NCBI RefSeq assembly: GCF_014199615.1
Contig: NZ_JACHOB010000002.1
Coordinates: 248,001-312,000, forward strand
Source: Parvularcula dongshanensis
GTDB taxonomy: Bacteria; Pseudomonadota; Alphaproteobacteria; Caulobacterales; Parvularculaceae
DNA length: 64,000 nucleotides
Direction: 5' to 3'
This document shows, piece after piece, positions 52,547-61,253 of the stretch (the first letter of the stretch is position 1; each line of letters starts with the position of its first letter). The translations under genes and the position numbers were made by a program. Under the pieces are notes generated by a model. It had not been told where the DNA came from. It did no database searches and worked only from the letters and a program-made list of their open reading frames with translations.

Positions 52547-54996
52547 CACTCTTCCGCCAGCCTCAGCTCTCCGAGGCGTACGAGCCCCTCCTCCCCCTCC
52601 TCGACCTCGATCACGGCCACTACGCGGCCTTCCGGCGCGAGCGTCACGTCGTACTGGCCGGGCCTCAGGCCTTCAGCGACGAACCGGCCGGTCCTGTTGG
52701 TGAAGAAGGCCGCGGGATCCCCGCTTCCGTCTCTTGCGACCAAGGCGCCGATGGCGAGCGCCACGGGTTCGCCATCAGCGCCGACGAGCGTGCCCATGAC
52801 CGTGGCGGACGCCCCGGAGCCGACCGTGTAGACGTAGCCGGCGACGGCCCCCGGGAAGGCCTCCACCTCCGGCGGTCCCATGTCGTAACCGACCGGGAGT
52901 TCCTCGACTTCCAGCATCATGGTCTCCGTCCTGTAGGCGACGCGCAGGGGGTGAAGCGCCGGGCCGAGCCGTCCGGTCCTCGCCGCGACCTCCCCGCCGG
53001 GCCGCACGACCGTCAGTTCGCGCCCCTTCAGCGACTCGTGCAGGTCGATGACCGCGAAGCCCGCCCCGAAGGGTCGCCCGGCCGCGACGCGGCCGTCGGC
53101 GATGCCGACGCCGACGGCGACGCGCCCCGAGGTCTCCGAGCTGACGAACCCTCGTCGGCGGCTCGATCGGTGCTCGAGCCCGAGCTCCGCCCTGTTCGTG
53201 ATCAGGCTCACGGCGGCATCGACCGACTCGCTCACGCTGTCGTCGGTTGCCAAGAGGCGGCCGCTCCACTCCCCCACGCCCTGCTGCCCGATCCGGAGGA
53301 TCTGGGCCTGCGTGGTGCGCTCGTCGCTGTCATAGGTGACGCGGCCGCGCAGACGATCACCCAGCCGCTGCGAGACGGAGAACAACACCGCCTCCTCATG
53401 GGAGGAACCGAAGACCGGATCGCTGACCTGCTCGTAGCGCGCCGTCAAACCGAAGGTCACCTCGCGCAGCGCGACCGACACACCGAGAGAGGCCGCGGCC
53501 GTCTCGACCTTCCCGCGCTCGCTCCACTGGCCCGCCGCCGTGAAGTTCCAGGCGCCGCTGCGAAGCGTGTAGAGGAGGTTCGCGTCGACACGCCGCGGCT
53601 CGCTTCGGACCGGACCGAAGGAGAGCTGGGCGAGCGGCCCGAACCCCGCCTCGGCGATCCCGAACTGCGCGTCGATCCTGTGGCTTGTCGGGGCGGTCGG
53701 ATTCGATTGCCAGCTGTAGCGGGCCTGCGCCGCCCCCGCCCGCGCCGCGCGGTCCTGCAAGGCGCCTTCGACCGCGAAGACGCCGATCGGGGTTCCAAGG
53801 GCGGCGCGCGCCGAGACCTGCCAGTCCTCGTCGACGGCAAGGCCCGCAGCGCCGAGGGTGAGCTGAGAGGTCAGACCGCGATCGTACTGCGCGACGAGAA
53901 CGGTCTCACCGCTCGTCTCGGGAAACGCCCCCCCGCGGCGGCGCAACCCCCCGGCCGCGAGCGCGAAGCGCGATCGCCCCTGAGCGAGGAGGTCGACATC
54001 GACATAAGCGCCAAGGACCGCGACCTCGCGCCGTGCCAACCCGTCTTCGATCAGCACACGCACATCGTTGCCGCCCGTGATCAGGGGAAGGTCCGACAGG
54101 TCGTAGGAGCCAGCCGGGAGGCGCTCGGTCAGTACCGCCCCCCCGTTCACTTCGACCGTCACCAGGCTCTCGCGCTCGAGGGTGAAGCTCGTCGCGCCGT
54201 TTGGCCGTAGGTTGGCGAAGGGTTGGATCGCCGCGTAATCTCGGAACACGCCGACGCCGACGAGGTCCGGAGAGGTCTGCAGGCGCGAAGGGGAAACGGG
54301 GCGAAGCGTACCGGCCAGAAAACGGACCGCCCGCTCGAAGTCGTCTTTGAAGATCGCTGCGTCCGTGACGACCGCCGGGTGCTTGGCTCCCTCCAGGAGG
54401 TCCGCCGAGGCGATGAGGTTCCATCCCCCAAACCCGCCGAGATTGGCCACCGCGTCCAGGCGCCCTTCGAGCGGCGCGAGCCCTTCGTTCGGCCCTTCGT
54501 GAACGTAGCGGGGACGAAGATCGAGAACGAAGCCTACGGCAATGTCCGCAGGTTCGAGCTGTCCGTCCGACGGCGCGTCCGAGAACGGACGGACCGCGAT
54601 GCGCTGCGTTCGCCGCATCGCCGGGGGAAGCTCGATGTCGACACTCAGGCTGGCCGGATCGTAGGTCACCGCCAGCCCCCGCTCGAGCAGCGCCGCGGCG
54701 GATACCAGGCTCTCGTCGTCCAAGAGAGCGATCTCCTCGACGAAGCCGTCCTGTGCGAGCGTCGCGAGAAGGTCGCGAAGCGCGCCGCTCTGGAACCACA
54801 CCCTTCCCTCCATGCTGACCCCGACGGCGAGGTCCCTTCGGTACTGACCGTCCACGGAGACAGGCAGATCGAGTACGAAGTCGGGGGCTGCATCGGCCGA
54901 CGGGGCACCGCGTGCGGCCTGGTCGAACGGCTCTACCGCCAGAGCGGAGACAGGCAGGAAGAGAAGGACCGCCGAAGCAAAACGAAGCGAAGGCAC
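52546..54996 (-). CDS. outer-membrane fimbrial usher protein
   Basis: 816-residue outer-membrane usher with signal peptide MPSLRFASAVLLFLPVSALA. Seen: an N-terminal domain, then a long beta-barrel region with alternating hydrophobic strands, a plug-like region (VTVEVNGGAVLTERLPAGSY, TGGNDVRVLIEDG), and C-terminal domains with GRFVAEGLRPGQYDVTL. Belongs to the usher family used by alternate chaperone-usher (coat protein U type) pili. It follows the chaperone gene by 12 bases. Confidence 0.85.
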   Translation of the reverse strand: MPSLRFASAVLLFLPVSALAVEPFDQAARGAPSADAAPDFVLDLPVSVDGQYRRDLAVGVSMEGRVWFQSGALRDLLATLAQDGFVEEIALLDDESLVSAAALLERGLAVTYDPASLSVDIELPPAMRRTQRIAVRPFSDAPSDGQLEPADIAVGFVLDLRPRYVHEGPNEGLAPLEGRLDAVANLGGFGGWNLIASADLLEGAKHPAVVTDAAIFKDDFERAVRFLAGTLRPVSPSRLQTSPDLVGVGVFRDYAAIQPFANLRPNGATSFTLERESLVTVEVNGGAVLTERLPAGSYDLSDLPLITGGNDVRVLIEDGLARREVAVLGAYVDVDLLAQGRSRFALAAGGLRRRGGAFPETSGETVLVAQYDRGLTSQLTLGAAGLAVDEDWQVSARAALGTPIGVFAVEGALQDRAARAGAAQARYSWQSNPTAPTSHRIDAQFGIAEAGFGPLAQLSFGPVRSEPRRVDANLLYTLRSGAWNFTAAGQWSERGKVETAAASLGVSVALREVTFGLTARYEQVSDPVFGSSHEEAVLFSVSQRLGDRLRGRVTYDSDERTTQAQILRIGQQGVGEWSGRLLATDDSVSESVDAAVSLITNRAELGLEHRSSRRRGFVSSETSGRVAVGVGIADGRVAAGRPFGAGFAVIDLHESLKGRELTVVRPGGEVAARTGRLGPALHPLRVAYRTETMMLEVEELPVGYDMGPPEVEAFPGAVAGYVYTVGSGASATVMGTLVGADGEPVALAIGALVARDGSGDPAAFFTNRTGRFVAEGLRPGQYDVTLAPEGRVVAVIEVEEGEEGLVRLGELRLAEE

Positions 54997-55008
54997 CGGT
55001 CCCGCGCC

Positions 55009-55755
55009 CTACTGCGCGAGAAGGGCGACCTCCATATTGGTCGCCGTGAAGCCGTCCGGCAGCGGCACGATCAGCTCCCGCTGCGTTCCGGGAAGCATCA
55101 GGTTGGATGCACCGTTCAGCCAAGGTTCCATCGCCTTGCCGTCGTAGACTTGCCGTTCGCCGTTCGCCGTCAACGCGAGCCGCATGTCGAGCAGCCGCGC
55201 ATAGGCCTTTCCCTCGTTCATCAGCGACAGCCTCGCATACCCGCCCGGCGCCTCCTCAACCGCGCTCGCCACCACCTTCGGCTTCGCGCCTGCCGGCACG
55301 ACGTTGACCAAGGTCGCGAAGTTCACGGCGAGCGCGACCCCGGACCTTTGCTCGCCCGTCAGATCGACCGGGATCTGATTGACGTGGATCCGGTAGGCCC
55401 TCGATTCCTTTATCGTAGGATCACCGATGTACCGCACACGAACCGATTGAGTCTTGCCCGGTTCGATCATCATCTGGGGCGGAAAGACGAGGAAGTCGTC
55501 CTCGGACGAGGTCAGAACCTCCTCACCGTCTTCGCCAAACGTCAGAGCGTCGACGAGGATCTCGAGGGTGATCGGGTAGGCTCTGGTGTTCTCGACCGTC
55601 AGCGTCGTCTGGCTGCCCGAACCGCTCGGCCGCAGGTCGAACCGCATCGGCTGGACGCTATGCGCTTGTGCGCTCAGCATCGAACCCGCGGCGATCATCA
55701 CCGCACCGGCGGCCAGCAGAATGCGGACTATAGCGGACGGTCTCGTCGCATGCAT
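55009..55755 (-). CDS. periplasmic fimbrial assembly chaperone
   Basis: 248 residues, PapD-like two-domain immunoglobulin fold. Signal peptide through about residue 31 (MIAAGSMLSAQA). Domain 1 has VQPMRFDLRPSG, TLTVENTRAYPITLEI and the subunit-binding GKTQSVRVRYIGDP; YRIHVNQIPVDL is the usual edge-strand block. Delivers subunits to the usher encoded next. Confidence 0.88.
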   Translation of the reverse strand: MHATRPSAIVRILLAAGAVMIAAGSMLSAQAHSVQPMRFDLRPSGSGSQTTLTVENTRAYPITLEILVDALTFGEDGEEVLTSSEDDFLVFPPQMMIEPGKTQSVRVRYIGDPTIKESRAYRIHVNQIPVDLTGEQRSGVALAVNFATLVNVVPAGAKPKVVASAVEEAPGGYARLSLMNEGKAYARLLDMRLALTANGERQVYDGKAMEPWLNGASNLMLPGTQRELIVPLPDGFTATNMEVALLAQ

Positions 55756-55824
55756 TGGTCGTACTCCCCCTTCGGACCCGAACGAGATGGCCGGGGGGGC
55801 CTTCGCCCTCCCGGCCTGGACGGC

Positions 55825-56325
55825 TTAGTTCGCCGTCATCTGAAGCTGGATCGTGTCCGAGTAGCCGCCTGCCCACAGGCCGGTGGAGTTCAGCGTCACG
55901 CTGATGAGACCGCTTACGCCGCCTGCGAGCGCGTAGGCCGAACCCGGGCCCGCATTGCCGCTGGCCGTCTTGTCGTTCCCACCCGGACCGTTCGTGGTGA
56001 AGCCGAGGCCGTCATACGCCCCGATCCCGGTACCGGAAACGGCAAGGGTGTAGTTGACGACTTGATCTTCGTTATCGTCGCTTTCGAGACCGTTCTCGAC
56101 GGAACGGATCGTCAACTTGGCGCCGTCCGCGTCGTTGCAGCGAACGGAGAAGTCGTCGCTGAGCGAAGCGCCGGCCGTCAGTGCCGGGAACTGAATCGAA
56201 CCGAACAGATCGGTCACGGCACAGACGGGCTGCACGACGCCGCGGATCTGGCCGCCTCCGGCCTGCGCGAAGGCGGGCGTGACGAAGGCAGCGGACAGGA
56301 CCGCAAGGCTTGCTAGGCGTTTCAT
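55825..56325 (-). CDS. major fimbrial subunit, spore-coat-U (SCPU)-like
   Basis: 166 residues from the ATG at 56325 with an AAGGAA ribosome-binding site. Longer frame to 56391 is rejected because the signal peptide (MKRLASLAVLSAAFVTPAFA) would be internal. The mature part has two cysteines (PVCAVTDLFGSIQFP and SVRCNDADGA) likely to form a disulfide, and ends LWAGGYSDTIQLQMTAN, the final strand pattern of SCPU-type pilin subunits that complements neighbours during assembly. First gene of the operon, hence probably the main shaft subunit. Confidence 0.82.
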   Translation of the reverse strand: MKRLASLAVLSAAFVTPAFAQAGGGQIRGVVQPVCAVTDLFGSIQFPALTAGASLSDDFSVRCNDADGAKLTIRSVENGLESDDNEDQVVNYTLAVSGTGIGAYDGLGFTTNGPGGNDKTASGNAGPGSAYALAGGVSGLISVTLNSTGLWAGGYSDTIQLQMTAN

Positions 56326-56457
56326 GGCATTTCCTTCCAGGTTTTTTCTGGAACTCTCCCCCACGGAAAGTTCTCCTCGTTGAGAGGACAAAACGCAGTC
56401 ATCACAGAGGTTTCGCGTCGCTCTCCTTCAACGCGATGCAGACTTTGCTGCTAAAAT

Positions 56458-56485
56458 ATGATATAGGTAAGTTACTGTTGGTTAA
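56458..56485 (-). promoter_or_regulatory. promoter for the fimbrial operon
   Basis: On the minus strand TTAACC (56485-56480), a 16-base spacer and TATCAT (56463-56458, five of six consensus), in a patch of AT-rich DNA unusual for this genome. It leaves an untranslated leader of about 125 bases before the subunit gene. The 253-base gap also holds the terminator after rplL and nothing else recognised. Confidence 0.5.
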
Positions 56486-56529
56486 TATGGCAGTTCGTCT
56501 GAGTAGCGTTGTTCGACCGCCCCCGTCAT

Positions 56530-56555
56530 AAAAAAGGCCCCGCCGAAGCGGGGCC
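56530..56555 (-). terminator. terminator after rplL
   Basis: On the minus strand GGCCCCGC (56555-56548) pairs with GCGGGGCC (56543-56536) around a TTCG loop, followed by a run of six T (56535-56530). A textbook intrinsic terminator separating rplJL from the fimbrial operon and rpoBC. Confidence 0.9.
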
Positions 56556-56578
56556 TCAGTACTACGTAGACGGAAGGA

Positions 56579-56959
56579 CTACTTGAGTTCGACCGACGCG
56601 CCAGCCGCTTCGAGCTTGGCTTTGAGGTCGTTGGCTTCGTCCTTGGAGACGGCTTCCTTGACGGTCTTCGGCGCGCCTTCGACCATGTCCTTAGCTTCTT
56701 TGAGGCCGAGACCCGTGATCGCACGGACTTCTTTGATGACGTTGATCTTCTTGTCGCCGGCCGCCGTCAGGACGACGTCGAACTCGGTCTGCTCTTCGGC
56801 CGCCGCACCGGCGTCGCCGCCAGCCGGACCCGCCATCATCACCGCGCCGCCGGCGGCGGGCTCGATGCCGTACTCGTCCTTGAGAAGGTTCTTCAGCTCG
56901 TTGGCTTCGAGCAGGGTGAGGCCGACCAGTTGTTCGGCGAGGGCTTTGATGTCTGCCAT
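56579..56959 (-). CDS. rplL: 50S ribosomal protein L7/L12
   Basis: 126 residues: N-terminal dimerisation helix region ([20 protein letters not shown]), an Ala/Gly hinge (about residues 38-55), and the C-terminal factor-binding domain with [20 protein letters not shown] and [13 protein letters not shown]. Separated from rplJ by 12 bases and followed by a strong terminator. Confidence 0.98.
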   Translation of the reverse strand: MADIKALAEQLVGLTLLEANELKNLLKDEYGIEPAAGGAVMMAGPAGGDAGAAAEEQTEFDVVLTAAGDKKINVIKEVRAITGLGLKEAKDMVEGAPKTVKEAVSKDEANDLKAKLEAAGASVELK

Positions 56960-56971
56960 GATAAAGGTTCC

Positions 56972-57493
56972 TTACGCGTTCTCGCGCTCTTCGAGCGTCT
57001 TGAGGATGGAGGCGATGTTCGACGCCGGCGCGGTGACGGCGTTGATGAGGTTCGAGGCGGGGGCCATGAGCTGACCGACGATGGAGGCGATGATCTCCTC
57101 GCGGCTCGGCATCTCGGACAGGGTGTCGATCCCCTTGGCGTCCATGGCCTGGTCGCCCATGCGTCCGCCGAGGATTTCGAGCTTCTCGTTCTCCTTGGCG
57201 TACTTCACGATCACCTTGGGCGCGGTGACCGGGTCTTCTGAGTAGGCGATGACGGTCGGGCCGGTGAAGAGGTCGGCGACCTCGCCACCAGGAGCGTCCT
57301 TCAGAGCGATCTTGGCGAGGCGGTTCTTGACCACCTTCACGCCGCCGCCCGCCTCGCGCATGCGCGCACGCAGGTCCGACACCTCGGCCACCGTCATGCC
57401 GTGATTGCGCATCACGACGACGACCTCGTTGTCGTTCAGGACGCCCTGCATCCACGCGACCTGATCGCTCTTCTGTTCCCGGGTAAGGGGCAT
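56972..57493 (-). CDS. rplJ: 50S ribosomal protein L10
   Basis: 173 residues from MPLTREQKSDQVAWMQGVL (ATG at 57493). Upstream frame to 57619 is leader. KVVKNRLAKIAL and LFTGPTVIAYSEDPVTAPKV are typical of uL10, and the C-terminal helix (SNIASILKTLEERE) binds L7/L12 dimers. rplK and rplA, usually upstream, are not next to it here. Confidence 0.97.
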   Translation of the reverse strand: MPLTREQKSDQVAWMQGVLNDNEVVVVMRNHGMTVAEVSDLRARMREAGGGVKVVKNRLAKIALKDAPGGEVADLFTGPTVIAYSEDPVTAPKVIVKYAKENEKLEILGGRMGDQAMDAKGIDTLSEMPSREEIIASIVGQLMAPASNLINAVTAPASNIASILKTLEERENA

Positions 57494-57588
57494 AGCAACC
57501 TTCAGTCGGTGCGCACGCGCCGAAGCGCGCCCGCGGGGCGATTGGGACCGGCGAAGGAGTAGAGGGAAAGGCGAGAGGTCGGACCCGG

Positions 57589-57619
57589 CCCATAGGGCCG
57601 CCCGCCTGATGCCTGTCAC
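57589..57619 (-). promoter_or_regulatory. possible rplJ promoter
   Basis: On the minus strand GTGACA (57619-57614) and TATGGG (57594-57589), spaced 19 bases, or 18 with CTATGG. The -10 and following GCCG match the str-operon promoter candidate, but spacing is long. The leader from here to rplJ (about 95 bases) could carry an L10-type control site. None was identified. Confidence 0.3.
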
Positions 57620-57661
57620 CTCGCCTCGGCAGGGCTTATGGATGCCTGCTGTCTTCGACGG

Positions 57662-57744
57662 GCGCGGGGCTCACCCCCGCGCGGGCGGGCCTCTATCGGA
57701 TCGGAAGGCGGCTGTCCACCCTGCGATCCGATACAGGCCCGCCC
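57662..57744. repeat. tandem strong inverted repeats between the amidohydrolase and rplJ
   Basis: GCGCGGGG (57662-57669) pairs with CCCCGCGC (57675-57682). Next, GGGCGGGCCT-ct-ATCGGATCG (57683-57703) is mirrored by CGATCCGAT-ac-AGGCCCGCCC (57724-57744), a 21-base arm with one two-base mismatch and a 20-base loop. The larger palindrome starts six bases after the amidohydrolase stop. It may be a terminator without U-tract or a palindromic repeat element. Confidence 0.55.
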
Positions 57745-57749
57745 GACGG

Positions 57750-59066
57750 CTACTCCGGCGACTTGTAGACCCGGCCGTCCTTCATGACGAAGTCGACGTC
57801 GAGGAGCGCTTCGATGTCGGAAAGGGGGTCCTCGTCCACCGCGACGAGGTCGGCCTTCTTGCCGGCTTCGACCGTGCCGATCAGGTCTTCCTGTCCGAGG
57901 TTCCGGGAGCCTTCGACGGTCGCGGCCCGGATCGCCTCCATCGGCGTCAGGCCCGCTTCGACCAGAAGCGGAAACTCTCGCGCGTTCTCGCCGTGCTTCG
58001 AGACGCCCGTGTCGGTGCCGAAGGCGATGTTGATTCCCTGTTCGTGGGCGAGGCGGGCCATGGCGAGCATGTTGGGCCCGACCTCGGCCGCCTTCGCCTT
58101 CTGGAAGGGCGTAAGGAAGGTGTCGGGGTCCTTCGCCCACTCGGCGACGGTGACACCGGCCAGGATGGTCGGCACGAGGTAGGCGCCGGACCGCTTGAAG
58201 AGCTTCGCCGAGCCCTCGTCGAGGTAGGTGCCATGCTCGATCGAATCCACGCCCGCCCGAAGCGCCGCGTCGATACCGCCCTTGCCGTGCGCGTGCGCGG
58301 TCGCCTTGCGTCCCATCGCATGGGCCGTCTCGACGATGGCGGCGAGCTCCTCGTCGGTGAACTGCTGGCCCGTTCCCGTCGCGGTGTTCGAGAGCACGCC
58401 GCCGGTCGAGGTCAGCTTGATCTGGTCCGCGCCCCGGCGGATCTGCTCGCGCACGGCCTTGCGGCACTCCTCGGCACCGTCGCAGACGCCGCTCGAGTGC
58501 AGGAGCTCGGCGACGTCGTCGCGATAGCCTTGCGTGCCGTCCGCATGCCCGCCCGTCGGCGTGATGATGGCCCCGGCCGCGAAGATGCGCGGGCCTGGCA
58601 GGTAGCCCTTTTCGGTCGCCGCGCGCAGCGCGAAGATCGCATCACCGCTGCCCGCGCCGACGTCCCTTACGGTCGTGAAGCCCGCCATCAGCGTATCGCG
58701 CGCGTGCTTCGCGCCGATGAGCGCGTTGCCCGCATCGGACATCTCGACCCGCTGCAGCCGCTGGTTCGGGTTGTTCTCGGAGAGAAGGTGGACGTGGCCG
58801 TCGATGAGGCCGGGCATCACAGTCATCGCCTTCAGGTCGTGGACGACGACGTCGTCGGACGCCTCGGCGGTGGCGCCCGCCTCGCTCAGATAGCCCTGTG
58901 CCACCCGCTCGATCCGGTCGCCGCGGACGACGATCGTGACGTCGTGCAGCGGTTCCTCACCGGGGACGGCGAGAAGCGTTCCGGCTTGAACGAGGTGGAC
59001 GGTCTCCGCCGCGGCGGAAGAGAGGATGAGAGCGGGGAGGACGAGGAGGGAAAGGACGAATCGCAT
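57750..59066 (-). CDS. secreted metal-dependent amidohydrolase (imidazolonepropionase-like)
   Basis: 438 residues from the ATG at 59066, with a signal peptide (MRFVLSLLVLPALILSSAAA). An upstream start at 59102 would bury it. Metal-site motifs of the amidohydrolase superfamily: VMPGLIDGHVHL, the lysine block ADQIKLTSTGG, ATAHAHGKGG, SIEHGTYLD and FGTDTGV near the end, followed by DLVAVDEDPL. Similar proteins are periplasmic dipeptidases or prolidase-like enzymes. The substrate here is unknown. Confidence 0.85.
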   Translation of the reverse strand: MRFVLSLLVLPALILSSAAAETVHLVQAGTLLAVPGEEPLHDVTIVVRGDRIERVAQGYLSEAGATAEASDDVVVHDLKAMTVMPGLIDGHVHLLSENNPNQRLQRVEMSDAGNALIGAKHARDTLMAGFTTVRDVGAGSGDAIFALRAATEKGYLPGPRIFAAGAIITPTGGHADGTQGYRDDVAELLHSSGVCDGAEECRKAVREQIRRGADQIKLTSTGGVLSNTATGTGQQFTDEELAAIVETAHAMGRKATAHAHGKGGIDAALRAGVDSIEHGTYLDEGSAKLFKRSGAYLVPTILAGVTVAEWAKDPDTFLTPFQKAKAAEVGPNMLAMARLAHEQGINIAFGTDTGVSKHGENAREFPLLVEAGLTPMEAIRAATVEGSRNLGQEDLIGTVEAGKKADLVAVDEDPLSDIEALLDVDFVMKDGRVYKSPE

Positions 59067-59117
59067 CGGCGCATTAGAAGCGCGCGCCGCCGCCGCCGTC
59101 ACCCCCCGCCTACAGCG

Positions 59118-59963
59118 CTAGGACGAGGTCGGCGGCCCGCCCACGTAGAGGCGCACATCGGCCTCTTCGGGCGCGAGGATGTCCGCCGCGACTCCGTCGG
59201 AGGGGCCAGGCTGCGCCGGCAGCGCGGCCGACTGAAGCGCGCTCAGGATGATGCCGCCCGGCTCGGCGGCGGCGCCTTCGACGCTGATGAAGACGCCGTC
59301 GCCCTGGAAGGTCGTCAGAACGCCGTAAGGCCCGATCGTCGCGATGCCCGCGCCCCGGAACGCGGCCGCGAGCTGCGCGGCGTAAAGGCGCGCGCGCTCG
59401 TCCGGGGCGGAGGTCACTTCGATGCTGAAGTCGCCGGCGTAAGGCGCGAGCTCGGCGATGATGGTGTTCGCCTGCTCTTGGGCGAGGAGGGGCCCGGGGG
59501 TCGGGCGGAGCAAGGCTTCGGCCTCTGGCGGAAGTGGCCTGACCGGCTGCGCGGCTTCCGACTCGCCCAAGCGGCTGGCGCGCTCAAGCGCCGGCGGCTC
59601 GTCCGTTCCCGCCTCCAGCGCCTCGACCTGCGCTGCGAGCCGCTCGACCTCCGCGTCGGCCAGCTTCGTCTCGAGTTCGTCCGCGCGCTCGGAAGCAGCG
59701 ACGGCCCGGGCTTCCGCCTCAGCAAGCCTGGCGCGAAGTCGCGCAGCGTCCCCGGCCTCGTCCTGCTCCGCCGATATCTGGGCACGTTCCTGCCCCTGTT
59801 CTGCAAGCGCCGCGAGGCGTCTGTCCTGCTCGCTGCCGGTGCGAAGCACGACGACGGCACACAGAAGCGCGATCAGCGTCGACACGACGAGGCCACCGGC
59901 CGCGAGGTTGTGCAGCAAACCCAGCAGAGAGCCGGAAAGGGAAGTCATGCGTCGCCCGCCCAT
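59118..59963 (-). CDS. membrane-anchored coiled-coil protein of unknown function
   Basis: 281 residues from the ATG at 59963; an ATG at 59948 (MTSLSGSLL) is equally possible. One membrane helix at about 24-41 (VVSTLIALLCAVVVL), then a long Ala/Glu/Arg-rich coiled coil (about 45-118), a Pro-rich linker, and a C-terminal alpha/beta domain with IEVTSAPDERARLYAAQL and ALQSAALPAQPGP blocks. No enzyme motif recognised. It is divergent from ispDF across a 117-base gap that shows no convincing promoter. Confidence 0.7.
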   Translation of the reverse strand: MGGRRMTSLSGSLLGLLHNLAAGGLVVSTLIALLCAVVVLRTGSEQDRRLAALAEQGQERAQISAEQDEAGDAARLRARLAEAEARAVAASERADELETKLADAEVERLAAQVEALEAGTDEPPALERASRLGESEAAQPVRPLPPEAEALLRPTPGPLLAQEQANTIIAELAPYAGDFSIEVTSAPDERARLYAAQLAAAFRGAGIATIGPYGVLTTFQGDGVFISVEGAAAEPGGIILSALQSAALPAQPGPSDGVAADILAPEEADVRLYVGGPPTSS

Positions 59964-60080
59964 CGAGATGTCCTTCTCATCAAGGTAAACTGGCCCCTAT
60001 GATGTCGACAATCAGGAAGTTCACGGCAACGTGAAGTCGTAGCCGAACCGTCCATCGGCAGGCACGGCTAGAGCGCAGCA

Positions 60081-61253
60081 ATGACATCCACTCCAAAGAT
60101 CGCAGCATTGATCGTCGCGGCGGGGCGCGGCGCCCGGTCAGGGCGGGCTGGTCCCAAACAGTTCGAGCCCGTCGGGGGCGAGCCGGTCTTGAGGCGCACA
60201 TTGCGCGCCTTCGAGACCCACCCCCGCGTCGCCTCGATCCTGACCGTGATCCACCCCGACGACGAGCACCGGTTCCGAGAAGCCGCCGGCCCGAAGGCGC
60301 GCTTCGTTCACGGGGGCGCGGACCGGCAGGCCTCCGTCCTGTCGGGTCTGACGGCGTTGCAGGTCGATCCACTGGACTTCGTCCTCATCCATGATGGTGC
60401 CCGGCCCTTCGTCTCCCATGCCACGATCGACGGTGTGCTGGCCGCTCTCGAGGCAGAGGACGCTCCGGACGGCGCCATCGCCGCCCTCCCCGTCTCCGAC
60501 ACGCTGAAGAGGGGTGCGATGGGCCGTTCGACCGGAACGGCGCCGCGCGACGACCTATGGCGGGCGCAGACGCCGCAAGGCTTCGCCTTTCCGGCCATCC
60601 TCGCCGCCCACCGCGAAGCGGCCCCGGGGCGTGCCACCGACGACGCGAGCGTCATCGAGGAGCGCGGGGGCCAAGTCGTCCTGGTCCCCGATGCACCCAC
60701 CAACATCAAGCTGACCTTCCCAGGAGACTTCGCCATGGCAGAGGCCCTGCTCGCCGCGAACGAGGAGACGCGCGTCGGCTTCGGCTACGACGTCCACGCC
60801 TTCACCGACGGCGACGCCGTGACGATCGGCGGGATCGTCATCGCTCACAGTCACAGCCTCGCCGGCCACTCCGACGCCGACGTGGCGCTGCACTCGATCA
60901 CCGATGCGCTCTACGGCGCGCTCGGCGAAGGCGACATCGGGCGGCACTTCCCACCCTCGGATCCGCACTGGCGCGGGGCGGATTCGCGCGTTTTCCTACG
61001 CCACGCGGCGAGCCTCCTTGCAGAGCGTGGGGGACGGATCTCGAGCGCCGACGTCACGATCATCTGCGAGGCGCCCAAGATCGCACCGCACGCAGACAGG
61101 ATGCGCGACGTCGTCGCCGAGTGCCTGGGCTGCGAGGCGTCCCGCGTGTCGGTCAAGGCGACGACGACCGAAGGCCTAGGCTTCCAAGGCCGCCGGGAGG
61201 GCATCGCCGCGCAGGCCGTCTGCGCCGTTCGCCTGCCGACGGCACGCCCGTGA
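60081..61253 (+). CDS. ispDF: bifunctional IspD/IspF isoprenoid synthesis enzyme
   Basis: 390 residues, MEP pathway. Residues 1 to about 226 are IspD (CTP:MEP cytidylyltransferase) with LIVAAGRGARSGRAGPKQFE and FVLIHDGARPFV. Residues from about 231 are IspF (2C-methyl-erythritol 2,4-cyclodiphosphate synthase) with FGYDVHAF, the zinc-binding DVH, AGHSDADVALHSITDAL and GDIGRHFPPSDP. Fusion of the two is common in alphaproteobacteria and skips the intervening IspE step. Its stop overlaps the pncC GTG. Confidence 0.97.
   Translation: MTSTPKIAALIVAAGRGARSGRAGPKQFEPVGGEPVLRRTLRAFETHPRVASILTVIHPDDEHRFREAAGPKARFVHGGADRQASVLSGLTALQVDPLDFVLIHDGARPFVSHATIDGVLAALEAEDAPDGAIAALPVSDTLKRGAMGRSTGTAPRDDLWRAQTPQGFAFPAILAAHREAAPGRATDDASVIEERGGQVVLVPDAPTNIKLTFPGDFAMAEALLAANEETRVGFGYDVHAFTDGDAVTIGGIVIAHSHSLAGHSDADVALHSITDALYGALGEGDIGRHFPPSDPHWRGADSRVFLRHAASLLAERGGRISSADVTIICEAPKIAPHADRMRDVVAECLGCEASRVSVKATTTEGLGFQGRREGIAAQAVCAVRLPTARP

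Noticed and set aside
56471-56490. CtrA box near TTAACC in the fimbrial promoter region
   Set aside because: The second half-site after seven bases differs at two positions. The TTAA is better explained as part of the -35 element.
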